64,000 nt of DNA from Thalassolituus sp006212115 (GCF_040372045.1 NZ_BAABWH010000003.1), one strand, 5' to 3'; positions 44,748 through 54,116 are shown, counted from the first letter of the stretch. A program made the numbers and translations. Notes: generated by a model not told the origin, from the sequence alone.

Positions 44748-45794
44748 ATGAAAACCGTTGGTTACGCCGCACACGATTCAAATGCAGAGATGGTTCCATA
44801 CCATTTTGAGCGTCGCGCCTTACGCGCAAATGACGTTGCGATTGAGATCCTATTCAGTGGTATCTGCCACTCAGATTTACACACGGTAAATGGTGATTGG
44901 GGTCCTCAGCCATATCCGTTGGTTCCTGGTCACGAAATTGTGGGGCGCGTCATTGAGGTCGGCCCGGAAGTTACCCAGTACAAGGTAGGCGACAATGTCG
45001 GCGTCGGTTGTATGGTGGACAGTTGTCAGGAGTGTGATCAATGTCATCATCACGAAGAACAATATTGCCGGGTGGGTATGACACCTACTTATGGCGCGCC
45101 AGACCGTGTTGACGGGACGATTACCCAAGGCGGTTACTCTAAACACATTGTCGTTCGTGAAGAATTTGTTCTCAGTATTCCTGACTCGCTGGACATGGCG
45201 AAAGCAGCACCGATTCTGTGCGCGGGTATTACTACGTTTTCTCCTTTGCGCACCTGGGGTGTCAAAGAGGGGAGTCGTGTAGGTGTAATCGGTTTGGGCG
45301 GACTGGGTCACATGGCTGTGAAGCTCGCCGTTGCAATGGGCGCAGAAGTAACGGTTCTGAGTCGTTCAACGAAAAAAGAAGCGGATGCGAAAGAGCTTGG
45401 TGCAACAGGCATTCTGGCTTCGACAGATAAAGCAGCCATGAAAAAGGCAACGGCTTCTTTTGATCTTATTATTGATACCGTCCCGGTAAAACATGACGTG
45501 ACTGCCTATGCGCCATTGCTGGATGTCGATGGAACGCTGGTGATTGTCGGTCAGGTTGGTCCAATGGACGAGTTTATGTCAGTTCCGCTAATCATGGGCC
45601 GACGTCGCGTTGCGGGTTCGTTAATTGGTGGCATCAAAGAAACTCAGGAAGTGCTCGATTTTTGCGGTGAGCATAACATTCACCCTGAATGTAAGATCAT
45701 TCGTCCTGACGAAGTTAACGATGCGTTTGACGTTATGGCGAAAGGTGATATTTCTCATCGCTATGTGATGGATATGTCGTCGTTGTCGGTCTGA
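44748..45794 (+). CDS. Zinc-dependent NAD(P) alcohol dehydrogenase (cinnamyl-alcohol-dehydrogenase type, YahK-like)
   Basis: This is a medium-chain dehydrogenase/reductase. The catalytic zinc site shows GICHSDLHTVNGDWG and PLVPGHEIVG, the structural zinc site CQECDQCHHHEEQYC, and the nucleotide fold VGVIGLGGLGHMAVKLAVA. The layout and length (348 residues) match broad-specificity aldehyde reductases of the CAD/YahK type. The ATG at 44748 has a GAGGAG site about 5 bases upstream. A strong intrinsic terminator follows at 45824-45849, so the gene is probably transcribed alone. Confidence 0.93.
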   Translation: MKTVGYAAHDSNAEMVPYHFERRALRANDVAIEILFSGICHSDLHTVNGDWGPQPYPLVPGHEIVGRVIEVGPEVTQYKVGDNVGVGCMVDSCQECDQCHHHEEQYCRVGMTPTYGAPDRVDGTITQGGYSKHIVVREEFVLSIPDSLDMAKAAPILCAGITTFSPLRTWGVKEGSRVGVIGLGGLGHMAVKLAVAMGAEVTVLSRSTKKEADAKELGATGILASTDKAAMKKATASFDLIIDTVPVKHDVTAYAPLLDVDGTLVIVGQVGPMDEFMSVPLIMGRRRVAGSLIGGIKETQEVLDFCGEHNIHPECKIIRPDEVNDAFDVMAKGDISHRYVMDMSSLSV

Positions 45795-45823
45795 TGTCTG
45801 ATCATCTTCGATAGGCATTTCAG

Positions 45824-45849
45824 AACACCCCGCAATGCGGGGTGTTTTT
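45824..45849 (+). terminator. Rho-independent terminator after the alcohol dehydrogenase gene
   Basis: AACACCCCGC (45824-45833) and GCGGGGTGTT (45837-45846) form a 10-bp perfect stem with an AAT loop, and the right arm runs into a T-tract ending at 45849. It lies 30 bases after the dehydrogenase stop codon. Confidence 0.92.
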
Positions 45850-45963
45850 GTATGTATTGACGACAAAGCCCAGCATATTTAGGCTACTTAGAAGCTTGCG
45901 CTACCAGGGAAACGCATGGCTTGTATATTAAATACAGCGATTAAGAGAACAAGGAAGTAACTC

Positions 45964-46412
45964 ATGATTTATCACTACACATACGAAAGTCGTGTTCCCG
46001 TCTCTCCGCAAGTTGCTTGGGAATGGATAACCTCTGTTGAGGGAATCAGTAAAGAGATGTCGCCCTTACTCCGGATGACTGCACCCAAAGGTGTTAAAAA
46101 ATTACGGATGTAGAGATAACGCTTGGCCATCCACTTTTCAAAAGCTGGTTATTGCTGTTTGGCGTCATTCCTGTGGACTATTCACATGTGACTCTTGTTA
46201 AGTTCGATGATGGGCAGTCTTTCACTGAAAGCTCAAATATGGGCTCTATGAAGTTATGGAAACACCGCCGTGAAGTAATTGAGAGCGAGTCAGGGTGTTT
46301 GATACGCGATATTCTGGAATTCGAGCCAGTATTTGCCAGCAATGCTGTAGCGTGGTGTGTTAATTTTTTATTCAAGCATCGTGGACGTCGGCTTCGAAGA
46401 TTTATACAGTAG
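45964..46412 (+). pseudogene. Frameshifted SRPBCC (START-like) domain gene
   Basis: An ATG at 45964 opens a frame (MIYHYTYESRVPVSPQVAWE...) that ends at a TAG after 49 codons. The protein then continues in the next frame (DVEITLGHPLFKSWLLL... to FKHRGRRLRRFIQ) until 46412. One extra A in the A6 run near 46095 (GTTAAAAAATTACGG) would join the two into GVKKITDVEITL, giving one about 149-residue SRPBCC ligand-binding-type protein. The break is therefore a one-base deletion at a homopolymer: a real frameshift, a sequencing error, or less likely -1 slippage on AAA AAA. The ORF starting at 46152 is the 3' part and not a separate gene. Confidence 0.8.
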
Positions 46413-46442
46413 AAGCGAGTGTAGATTGCCATAAAAGGAAAG

Positions 46443-46811
46443 ATGATGAGTAACCAGAATAACGACTACTGGGGCATGCCTGCTAATACATATTGCACCC
46501 TGATCCATCTAAGCCAGCTGACCAGCCTTTTGATTCCTGGTCTTGGACTTATCTTGCCAATCTTGATGTGGCTGATGAATAAGGACAAAAATGATGACAT
46601 TGACCGTCACGGTAAAGTGACTGCCAACTGGCTGCTGAGTCTGATTATTTATTCCATCATTTGTTTTATTCTTTGGGTTTTTATTATTGGCGCACTGGCG
46701 TTTTTTGTTTTGGGCGCATTGAACCTGATATTTGCGATCATTGCGGCAGTGAAAGCGAATAACGGACAGCTCTGGGTTTACCCTCTGAGCATTCAGTTTT
46801 TTAAGGTTTAA
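46443..46811 (+). CDS. DUF4870 small membrane protein
   Basis: The 122-residue protein has about three hydrophobic segments and the DUF4870 pattern: YCTLIHLSQLTSLLIPGLGL, then PILMWLMNKDKNDDIDRHGK and ANWLLSLIIYSII. Function is unknown. The start is ATG 46443 or the adjacent 46446, with AAAGGAAAG upstream. It follows the frameshifted SRPBCC gene by 30 bases. Confidence 0.88.
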   Translation: MMSNQNNDYWGMPANTYCTLIHLSQLTSLLIPGLGLILPILMWLMNKDKNDDIDRHGKVTANWLLSLIIYSIICFILWVFIIGALAFFVLGALNLIFAIIAAVKANNGQLWVYPLSIQFFKV

Positions 46812-46830
46812 TCCTTATAAGTGTGAAGTT

Positions 46831-47241
46831 TTGAGCAATATGGACATTGATTATAGAACGAATTTTGGAATTACAACGGAGCAGTTTATATCGTTGCTAC
46901 GGGATTCCAGGCTTGCAGAGCGCAGACCAGTGGAAAACGAAGCTTGTATGGAAGGGATGCTTAGCAACAGTAACCTCGTTGTTACCGCATGGCACGATGA
47001 CAAGTTGATTGGTATTGCCCGTTGTCTTACAGATTTTAACTACGCCTGCTATCTCTCCGACCTGGCTGTTGCCGAAGAATATCAAAAAGCAGGTGTAGGA
47101 AAGGGGCTCCAGTCCGCGCTAAAGTCGCGACTTGGTAATAAATGCAAGATCATACTTATTGCTGCCCCTGATGCTGACGACTACTACGGGAAAATCGGAT
47201 ATCAGAGAAGCCCACGGTGCTGGGTGATGCAACCGGTGTGA
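46831..47241 (+). CDS. GNAT family N-acetyltransferase
   Basis: This is a small acetyltransferase of 136 residues. The acetyl-CoA-binding motif A is seen as CYLSDLAVAEEYQKAGVGKG (Q/R-x-x-G-x-G/A type), followed by LQSALKSRL, and the C-terminal YYGKIGYQRSP loop is typical of the family. Substrate unknown. The frame begins at TTG 46831 or ATG 46840; neither has a strong ribosome-binding site. It is convergent with the D-lactate dehydrogenase gene. Confidence 0.85.
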   Translation: MSNMDIDYRTNFGITTEQFISLLRDSRLAERRPVENEACMEGMLSNSNLVVTAWHDDKLIGIARCLTDFNYACYLSDLAVAEEYQKAGVGKGLQSALKSRLGNKCKIILIAAPDADDYYGKIGYQRSPRCWVMQPV

Positions 47242-47274
47242 CGGCAGAGGGAATGAAATTATTTCTCTGCCGTC
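47240..47274. terminator. Hairpin between convergent genes (GNAT and dld)
   Basis: GACGGCAGAG (47240-47249) and CTCTGCCGTC (47265-47274) form a perfect 10-bp stem with a 15-base AT-rich loop, lying between the converging gene ends. No T-tract follows on either strand, so it may act as an mRNA 3' stabilising or weak termination structure rather than a classical intrinsic terminator. Confidence 0.5.
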
Positions 47275-47288
47275 GACAGTGTGTCAGC

Positions 47289-49013
47289 TTACTCAGCCCA
47301 GTCTTTTAGCTTGCTGGTTTTACCAATTCCTGCGTTGAAGGAGTTGGTCGGGTCGCACTCTTTGTAGAATTCTTTCAGATCATGCTTGGCACAGTATTCG
47401 TGACCGACGTTATGCTCGGCGGGGTACTCTGCACCTCTGGAGTCAAACTCCGCAAGTATTCTGTTTTTCAGTGCTTTTGCATCAACGCCTTTCTTCACAA
47501 CGTAGTTCTGATGCATAACGTGACAGAAGAGGTGACCGTAATAGAACTTGTCAGCAATCTGATCGTCGATCTCTTTCGGTAGCTCTTCAAACCACTTATG
47601 CTCGTTCCGGCGGAGTGCGATGTCGATGGTCATCATTGGCCCCAGATTGCTCTTGTTCATCAGGTGATAACGACCAAGGGCTCCTCCAGCAACAAAGCGA
47701 TGAAGAATTGCTTTTTCGCTTTCATCGGGAGTACATTCGAAGTAATCACCATCTTCTTGCTTGAAGAATTCCTGAAGGTAAGCGCGTGCTTCATCAACGC
47801 CATCATTGCTCATTTCGAGAATCCAATGATGGTCATACTTCTCATGAAAGTCGTCCATTCGCTTCGGAAGGTGCGATGGTAATAGGTAGCTGAAAAACTG
47901 CATCATACGATCAGAGAACTTCTCTGGTAAGAACGAGAAGTTGTCCGCAATACGGTCGACGGTTCTTTTTAATTCAAACAGCTTCGGAATGACTTTAGCT
48001 CCGAGCTTATCGATCACAACAAACATGTCCTTGCCGTATTTTTTACTGACGGCATAGCAGTCTCGGTGCAGGTATTCACCGGATACAGGCAAGTTCTCGA
48101 AGTTAGATAAGACATGTCGACGTATCTTGGTCAGCACGTCGGTGTCATTTGTACCTATGTAGAATACCTGTTCCTTCGCTGGCTTGGGGTAGGTGTCGAC
48201 CCGCACTGCAAACACTGCCAACTTACCTGCACAACCTGATGACTCGAACAGACGACGTCCGTCGTTATTGAAACGGGAAGGCGTGTCTGCATCCACGTCG
48301 CGTACGCGTTCGTGGTACTCGTTGTCAGAGGACAGGCGGTCGTCCGGCTGGTAAACATCGGCGTCCGTATACTTCTGTTCATACAGGTTGGTCAGAATTT
48401 CTTCTGGCGAATCGCCAAGGTGAATGCCGAGGTTGTTGACCAGTTTCAACTCACCATTGGCGTCGATCTGGGCATACAGTGACAGCTCGGTGTAGGCCGG
48501 GCCACGTTGAACCAGGGCTCCACCCGAGTTGTTGCAGATGCCGCCAACAATCGAGGCACCAATACAAGAGGAGCCGATCACCGAATGCGGCTCCCGGCCG
48601 AGCGGCGCGAGTGTATCCTCAAGGCCGAACAGGGTGCTGCCTGCAAGGCCAACGATCTGCTTCCCTTGATCAAGTAGCTGGATCTGGCTGATACGCATCG
48701 TGCTGATGATGACAATCGGACGGTCATAGTCGTTGCCGTCGGGGGTCGAACCGCCTGTCAGCCCTGTGTTCGCGGCCTGCATAATTACGATCACACCGGC
48801 CTTGTGGCATGCCTGCAAGGCCCGCCAGATTTGCAGCAGATCGCCAGGTTTTATTACCGCCATTGCTTCGCCGCTGCCAAAACGGAACCCTTTGGTGTAT
48901 GGCTGCATTCTGCTAGCGGAGGTAAGGGTGTGGCTAGCTCCGACTATGGCTTTCAGCTCATCTATCAGGGTGTTTTGTGCGCTTTGATCTTGCATGGGAC
49001 TACCGGACGACAT
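47289..49013 (-). CDS. dld: FAD-dependent (quinone-linked) D-lactate dehydrogenase
   Basis: Dld is a membrane-associated flavoenzyme oxidising D-lactate to pyruvate and passing electrons to quinone. The FAD-binding PCMH domain is visible (VIVIMQAANTGLTGGSTPDG, GSSCIGASIVGGICNNSGG), followed by the Dld-specific membrane domain (about residues 280-570, including HRFVAGGALGRYHLMNKSN and GHLFCHVMHQNYVVKKG). Length matches E. coli Dld (571). The frame is open to a GTG at 49028; ATG 49013 or 48995 is also possible, and no clear Shine-Dalgarno decides. It is a single gene. Confidence 0.93.
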   Translation of the reverse strand: MSSGSPMQDQSAQNTLIDELKAIVGASHTLTSASRMQPYTKGFRFGSGEAMAVIKPGDLLQIWRALQACHKAGVIVIMQAANTGLTGGSTPDGNDYDRPIVIISTMRISQIQLLDQGKQIVGLAGSTLFGLEDTLAPLGREPHSVIGSSCIGASIVGGICNNSGGALVQRGPAYTELSLYAQIDANGELKLVNNLGIHLGDSPEEILTNLYEQKYTDADVYQPDDRLSSDNEYHERVRDVDADTPSRFNNDGRRLFESSGCAGKLAVFAVRVDTYPKPAKEQVFYIGTNDTDVLTKIRRHVLSNFENLPVSGEYLHRDCYAVSKKYGKDMFVVIDKLGAKVIPKLFELKRTVDRIADNFSFLPEKFSDRMMQFFSYLLPSHLPKRMDDFHEKYDHHWILEMSNDGVDEARAYLQEFFKQEDGDYFECTPDESEKAILHRFVAGGALGRYHLMNKSNLGPMMTIDIALRRNEHKWFEELPKEIDDQIADKFYYGHLFCHVMHQNYVVKKGVDAKALKNRILAEFDSRGAEYPAEHNVGHEYCAKHDLKEFYKECDPTNSFNAGIGKTSKLKDWAE

Positions 49014-49142
49014 CGAAATTGGGCGCACACTTTACAACTTGTGGTGGGGTCTGGGCAATTCTGAGCCCCTACTTGCTTACACGAGGCATACTCCGTTAAG
49101 CCCTACTAGGGCTCTTGCTGCCGTAGTTAAGGGCTCTCGGTT

Positions 49143-50324
49143 TTAGGACTGTGGACTGAGCGTCGCTGGGTCTTTACTGCGCTTACTTTGTTTACGGTAG
49201 AGTAGTACCAGCAGTAAACCTGCAGCCGACGTTGCAGCTCCTGCCAGTGCCACTGCAGGCAGGCCCCAGCCAAGATAGATAACGCTACCGCCCAGGGCTG
49301 CGCCCGACGCATTACCAAGATTGAACGCGGCAATATTCATTGAAGAAGCCAGGTTTGGGGCTCCCTTTGCTTCAGAGACCACCAGTGCCTGAAGTGGCGG
49401 AACGACGGCAAAGCTACTGATCCCCCATAGGAATATCAGTACAGGTATCACCCAGATCACTTGCATGGTCGCTGCAAAGATCACCAGTAGTATCATTGTG
49501 GCTGCCATTGATATGACCAATGTGCCCAGAAGATTTCGGTCGGCATACCGACCTGCCAGCCAATTACCCGCCGCTAACCCTAGCCCATACAGAACCAGCA
49601 TGCTGGAAACGAACAGGGCGTCCGCTTTTGTCTCCTCGAGGAGGATAGGCGAGATATAACTGAAAACGGTGAACATCGAGCTCGAGCCGACCACGGTAAG
49701 CAAGAGCGCGAACAGAACAGAGCCCTTGGTCAGCACCTTGAGCTCGTTCTTAATGCTGCCGCTGGTGTCTGCTTCTAGCCGGGGCAAAGACAGACGTAAC
49801 GCAATCAGGGTCGCGACTCCGATAATGGTCATGCCCATAAACGCTGTTCGCCAGCCCATGACTTCACTGACGTAAGTTGCCAGTGGAACCCCGCCTATAT
49901 TGGCGATCGTCAGTCCTGAAAACATTGCGGCAACGGCGCTGGCCTGTTTTTCCGGTGGTACAAGCTGAGTGGCGACCACCGCTCCGATGCCAAAAAAGGC
50001 GCCGTGATTGAAGGACGTAATAATACGTCCAAGTAGAAGACTGCTGTAACTGTCTGCGACCGCAGAAATCAGGTTGCCGACGGTGAAAATAGACATGGAT
50101 AACAACAACAGATTCCGCCGCGACATCCTGGCGAACCCCAGTGTCAGTATGGGCGCACCTACTACGACACCGAATGCATAGGCACTGATAAGAACGCCTG
50201 CTGTGGGGATAGATACGTCGAGATCACCGGCTATGACGGACAGCATCCCCATAGGTGAAAATTCAGTGACGCCAATACCAAACGCACCCAATGCGAGTGC
50301 GAGGAGGGGAAGATTGAGTTTCAT
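49143..50324 (-). CDS. MFS exporter, DHA1 family (AraJ/YdhP-like)
   Basis: This major facilitator has 12 predicted helices. The opening LPLLALALGAFGIGVTEFSPMG is typical of the DHA1 sugar/drug efflux branch (AraJ, YdhP), with loop motif TLGFARMSRRNLLLLSMSIF (motif A-like) between helices 2 and 3 and a motif-C-like region around helix 5. Length 393 is usual. Substrate is not predictable from sequence. Upstream at 50404-50439 a TCGAACA/TGTTCGA dyad could be an operator. Confidence 0.9.
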   Translation of the reverse strand: MKLNLPLLALALGAFGIGVTEFSPMGMLSVIAGDLDVSIPTAGVLISAYAFGVVVGAPILTLGFARMSRRNLLLLSMSIFTVGNLISAVADSYSSLLLGRIITSFNHGAFFGIGAVVATQLVPPEKQASAVAAMFSGLTIANIGGVPLATYVSEVMGWRTAFMGMTIIGVATLIALRLSLPRLEADTSGSIKNELKVLTKGSVLFALLLTVVGSSSMFTVFSYISPILLEETKADALFVSSMLVLYGLGLAAGNWLAGRYADRNLLGTLVISMAATMILLVIFAATMQVIWVIPVLIFLWGISSFAVVPPLQALVVSEAKGAPNLASSMNIAAFNLGNASGAALGGSVIYLGWGLPAVALAGAATSAAGLLLVLLYRKQSKRSKDPATLSPQS

Positions 50325-50403
50325 AGGATACCGCTTCTGGAAGTGTTGCGAACTGACTAACGGAAGTACGACAAGCTAGAATTGATATTGATCTATTTGT
50401 TTA

Positions 50404-50439
50404 TCGAACAGACTGATCAACACAGTAAACAGTGTTCGA
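50404..50439. repeat. Inverted repeat upstream of the MFS gene
   Basis: TCGAACA (50404-50410) and TGTTCGA (50433-50439) are perfect inverted copies 22 bases apart, with a competing AACAC/GTGTT pairing between them. It lies 80-115 bases upstream of the MFS start and could be an operator or leader hairpin. Confidence 0.3.
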
Positions 50440-50453
50440 ATGAATCAGAAAGC

Positions 50454-50484
50454 AAAAAAAGCCCCGGGCCGTTTGGCGCGGGGC
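50454..50484 (-). terminator. Rho-independent terminator after cobA (minus strand)
   Basis: Read on the minus strand, GCCCCG/CGGGGC arms (50479-50484 and 50461-50466), extended by an inner GCC/GGC pair, form a GC-rich hairpin followed directly by seven T (50454-50460). It lies 72 bases downstream of the cobA stop and probably ends the nasA-cobA transcript. Confidence 0.85.
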
Positions 50485-50556
50485 GAGTCCTAAAGATCGC
50501 TTTTCAGCATTGGACCAACAGCTTACTTGGGATTCCGGCGTGTGAGGCCGGCGTGA

Positions 50557-51312
50557 TCAAGCAACGGCTTCGCCGTGTGCCTGAACCTGGTTTTTAGCCG
50601 CAAACGCTGCGACTTCACCAACGACAATCAGAGCAGGGCCTGCACCTGAATATCGTTCGGCTAAAAAGGGTAAATCCATCAACACACCAGTATGTACTTC
50701 CTGATTAGGGAGCGTGCCATTGGCGATCAAGGCCACGGGGGTTGAATCCGCGAGGCCTTCTTCTAGCAAGCTGGCGGTAATCATCCCAGCCTGACGAACG
50801 CCCATGTAGAATACGCGTGTTGGATTATGACTTTTCTGGTACTCACCAAACTGGCTACGTCCACTGTCCATCATCAGTGCATTACCGTATTGACGATGAG
50901 TCAGCGGAATTTTTGCTGCAGCGGCACAGCCAGCGGCAGCAGTGATACCGGGTACAACTTCAACTTCAATACCAAAACGTTGCAGGTATTCCAGCTCTTC
51001 GCCGCCGCGACCAAAAATAAATGGATCGCCGCCTTTCAGGCGCACAACACGGTTGTATTTACGTGCACTGGTCAGGAGTAATTTCTGAATGTCGACCTGA
51101 GTCATTTTGTGCGCGCCACAGCGCTTTCCGACATGAATTCGGGTGCATTTCTGCGGCAGCATATCGAGGATGTCATCAGAGATCAGGCTGTCATAAAGAA
51201 CGATATCTGCCTGGCTCAGTACGCGCATCGCTTTCACCGTGAGCAGTTCCGGATCTCCGGGGCCACCGCCGACCAGCCATACTTTTCCTGGTTGCTTTGT
51301 TGTCTCTTTCAT
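50557..51312 (-). CDS. cobA: Uroporphyrinogen-III C-methyltransferase
   Basis: CobA (SUMT) methylates uroporphyrinogen III at C2 and C7 to give precorrin-2, the precursor of the sirohaem used by the nitrite reductase NirB in the same island. Motifs include VWLVGGGPGDPELLTVKAM, DSLISDDILDMLP, VGKRCGAHKMTQ and LKGGDPFIFGRGGEEL. The frame is open upstream to 51399, but the ATG at 51312 has GGAG eight bases upstream and the normal N-terminus. No CysG-type dehydrogenase domain is fused, so the later sirohaem steps need another protein. It lies 5 bases after nasA and is probably cotranscribed. Confidence 0.94.
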   Translation of the reverse strand: MKETTKQPGKVWLVGGGPGDPELLTVKAMRVLSQADIVLYDSLISDDILDMLPQKCTRIHVGKRCGAHKMTQVDIQKLLLTSARKYNRVVRLKGGDPFIFGRGGEELEYLQRFGIEVEVVPGITAAAGCAAAAKIPLTHRQYGNALMMDSGRSQFGEYQKSHNPTRVFYMGVRQAGMITASLLEEGLADSTPVALIANGTLPNQEVHTGVLMDLPFLAERYSGAGPALIVVGEVAAFAAKNQVQAHGEAVA

Positions 51313-51317
51313 CGTCT

Positions 51318-53993
51318 TTACTCCACAGCCTCTGCGGGCTGGTATTTTGCAATCAGTGACTTCAGTTCCGGGATGCATGAGCCACAGTTTGTTCCACACT
51401 TCAGTGACTTACCCAGTTCTTCAGCACTGCCACAGCCACCGGCTATGGCTTCTTTAATGCTGTTTTCGCCTACCTGGAAACACGAGCAAATAATTGCGCC
51501 CTTGTCTTCCTGTTTACCTAGCGGACGGCCGGCAAGAATGGCTCGGCGATCCTGCATGGATAATTCATCCTGCGCGAACGTATCAATCAGCCATTGTCGG
51601 CTGCTGAAGTCGTAGTCTTTATGTACAAACAGTACCGCCTGGAGCTTGTTGTCTTCGATCAGGCACAAACGATAATGTAAATTGGCCGGATCACTGAACA
51701 TCAACCATTTGTTTGCTGCGAATTTATTTCGTATGGATGCCATGAACTCGACAGGATCATTTTGACCCGATATCTCATACATATGCGCTGAGTCGGTGAC
51801 GTTATAAACCCAGTAGTCGGTATCTAATGGTCCAAGGTCGCGGGCGGTAAGAAGAAAACCTTCCCACTGAGTCGGATAGGCTTCAGCCTGAACATCAGAC
51901 ATTTTTAATGCCGGTTGACCGGATATCGGGTCATTATCCTTATTAATCAGGGCACCCATTCTCGCCTGACTGGCGTAACGGCTGGTCCAGTGCATTGGCA
52001 CAAATACTTCGCCTTTGCGCTGAGCCTGATCCGTGCGGACTTGCGCCCTGACTACTATCTGACCGCGGTCGTTAAAGATACGGACTAACTTGTTATCGCG
52101 AATACCAAGGCGCATTGCATCTTCGGGGTGGAAGTCTGCATAAGGTTCGGCAATATGACGTGCAAGTACGGCTGCTTTTGCCGTTCTTGTCATGGTGTGC
52201 CAGTGATCGCGTACCCGACCGGTATTCATGTTTAACGTATCGCTTGAGATACTCTCCTTGCGTACAGGCGCTTCGGCTGATACTGGAATAAACTTCGCTT
52301 TCTGACTCGCAGTGTAGAAGCGACCATCATCATAAAAGCGCGCTCGTCCCTCTGGATATTCTTCGTTAACGGGCCACTGAATAGGCGCTAGCGCGTCGTA
52401 CTGATCCTGCGACATACCAACCAGACCAGATAAATCAAAGTCTCTACTGCCGTTATTCTCGAAGGATGACAGGCGTGCATGCTCATCGAAAATCTGAGAA
52501 GGGTGATCGTAAGAAAATTCTTCTTCGTACCCCATGCGCTGTGCAACCTGGGAAATAATCCACCAATCCGGGCGGGCTTCGCCGGGTGACGGTAAAAATC
52601 CACGCTGGCGCGAAATACGGCGCTCCGAGTTCGTCACCGTGCCATTTTTCTCGCCCCAACTGGCGGCTGGCAACAAGACATGCGCAGCAGCCGTAGTATC
52701 TGTATTTGCCATGCAGTCTGATACCACTACCAGCTCGCAATGTTTCATGGCTTCTTTTACATCATCAGCATCTGGCATGCTGACTAATGGGTTGGTTGAC
52801 ATGACCCAGAGGAATTTGATTTTTCCACTTTTTACTTCGCTGAAGAGATCAACTGCCTTTAATCCCGGCTTTTCTGCCACCGCGGGTGAGTTCCAGAAGC
52901 GACGTACACGATCTCTGTCTGCAGGTGAAAAATCCATATGGGCAGCCAGCTGGTTAGCGAGGCCACCCACTTCACGTCCGCCCATCGCATTTGGTTGTCC
53001 AGTTATGGAAAAAGGACACGCGCCTGGTTTGCCGATTCTTCCGGTAGCGAGGTGAAGATTGACAATGCTGTTCGCTTTATCGGTACCATCAACACTCTGG
53101 TTTACGCCTTGTGAATAGAACGATACTGTCTTAGGCGTATCTTTAAACCAGGTGAAAAACGTCTCCAGATCCTGTTCGGGTACATCTGTGATTGCAGCCA
53201 GTTCTGCAAAATCACGAGCAGCGCCGGACGCTGCTTCCAGCGCCGCTTCAATATTTTCTGAACAGTTTGCAATAAATTCGTTATCAAGCGCGTCTTGCTG
53301 ATGGAGGTATGTCAGCAATGCATTGAACAGAGTTGTATCTGAACCCGGCTTAATCGGTAGGTGTAGATCCGCAAGGTCGCAGGTCGCGGTTTTACGGGGA
53401 TCAATCACGACCACTTTCATTTCCGGGCGCGCTTTCTTCGCTGCCGTCATACGTTGGAAAAGAATAGGATGTGCCCAGGCGGCATTACTGCCCGTAAGTA
53501 CGAGGAGGTCAGTCTGCTCGAGATCTTCGTAGCAGCCAGGTACGGTATCAGATCCAATAGAGCGCTTGTAAGATGCAACTGCAGATGCCATGCAAAGACG
53601 CGAGTTCGTATCCATGTTGGCACTGCCAATAAATCCTTTCATCAGTTTATTGGCAACGTAATAGTCTTCGGTAAGCAGCTGGCCAGACCCATAAAATGCA
53701 ACGGCGTCAGGGCCGTGTGTAGAGATAACCTGGCGTATTTTATCGGCAACCAGATTAAGGGCTACGTCCCAACTGGTCTGGCAGCCATTCAGAGTAGGGT
53801 GCAACAGGCGATCGTCTGGCCCCAGCGTATTATGCAGCGCAGAGCCTTTCACGCAGAGACGACCAAAATTAGCGGGGTGCGTTTTCATACCCGCAACAGG
53901 CGCTACGTCATCAGGAGTGCCGGAAATATCGACACCACATCCAACCCCACAATAGGGGCAGGTTGTCTGTACCTTTAATTCTTGATCTCTCAT
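51318..53993 (-). CDS. nasA: Assimilatory nitrate reductase catalytic subunit
   Basis: NasA is a cytoplasmic molybdopterin enzyme reducing nitrate to nitrite. The N-terminal [4Fe-4S] motif is C12PYC15GVGC19 with a fourth Cys47, and the molybdopterin domains follow (TNSRLCMASAVASYKRSIG, VNQSVDGTDKANSIVNLHL, GGREVGGLANQLAAHM). The C-terminal about 60 residues hold a BFD-like [2Fe-2S] domain (IICSCFQVGENSIKEAI, CGTNCGSCIPELKSL), as in Klebsiella NasA, which probably takes electrons from a NirB-like partner; a candidate lies at 61.3 kb. Length 891 is normal. It is divergent from nirB and preceded by a leader with hairpins and a terminator. Confidence 0.95.
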   Translation of the reverse strand: MRDQELKVQTTCPYCGVGCGVDISGTPDDVAPVAGMKTHPANFGRLCVKGSALHNTLGPDDRLLHPTLNGCQTSWDVALNLVADKIRQVISTHGPDAVAFYGSGQLLTEDYYVANKLMKGFIGSANMDTNSRLCMASAVASYKRSIGSDTVPGCYEDLEQTDLLVLTGSNAAWAHPILFQRMTAAKKARPEMKVVVIDPRKTATCDLADLHLPIKPGSDTTLFNALLTYLHQQDALDNEFIANCSENIEAALEAASGAARDFAELAAITDVPEQDLETFFTWFKDTPKTVSFYSQGVNQSVDGTDKANSIVNLHLATGRIGKPGACPFSITGQPNAMGGREVGGLANQLAAHMDFSPADRDRVRRFWNSPAVAEKPGLKAVDLFSEVKSGKIKFLWVMSTNPLVSMPDADDVKEAMKHCELVVVSDCMANTDTTAAAHVLLPAASWGEKNGTVTNSERRISRQRGFLPSPGEARPDWWIISQVAQRMGYEEEFSYDHPSQIFDEHARLSSFENNGSRDFDLSGLVGMSQDQYDALAPIQWPVNEEYPEGRARFYDDGRFYTASQKAKFIPVSAEAPVRKESISSDTLNMNTGRVRDHWHTMTRTAKAAVLARHIAEPYADFHPEDAMRLGIRDNKLVRIFNDRGQIVVRAQVRTDQAQRKGEVFVPMHWTSRYASQARMGALINKDNDPISGQPALKMSDVQAEAYPTQWEGFLLTARDLGPLDTDYWVYNVTDSAHMYEISGQNDPVEFMASIRNKFAANKWLMFSDPANLHYRLCLIEDNKLQAVLFVHKDYDFSSRQWLIDTFAQDELSMQDRRAILAGRPLGKQEDKGAIICSCFQVGENSIKEAIAGGCGSAEELGKSLKCGTNCGSCIPELKSLIAKYQPAEAVE

Positions 53994-54053
53994 GGCAAAA
54001 CCCGGTTATCTTTTTGTCTGATCACGTCAGATCTTTTAAATCATTCTTATGGC

Positions 54054-54086
54054 AAAAAAAAAACGCCCGCAGGAAACCTGCGAGCG
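54054..54086 (-). terminator. Intrinsic terminator in the nasA leader (probable attenuator)
   Basis: On the minus strand CGCTCGCAGG and CCTGCGGGCG pair over ten positions (one G-T wobble) with a TTT loop, followed by a run of ten T (54054-54063). It ends about 60 bases before the nasA start codon. A terminator placed between promoter and gene is the mark of transcription attenuation; nas leaders with NasR or NasT (ANTAR) antitermination are known in Klebsiella and Azotobacter/Pseudomonas. Confidence 0.88.
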
Positions 54087-54116
54087 CCAATGCTCATAAA
54101 CACAACACAAAACAAC

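Noticed and set aside
46152..46412. A separate 86-codon gene at 46152
   Set aside because: It is the second half of the frameshifted SRPBCC gene; one added A upstream joins it to the frame starting at 45964.
54054..54086. Terminator read as the end of a small minus-strand gene upstream of nasA
   Set aside because: No credible coding frame precedes it between 54090 and 54480 on the minus strand; a leader attenuator fits better.
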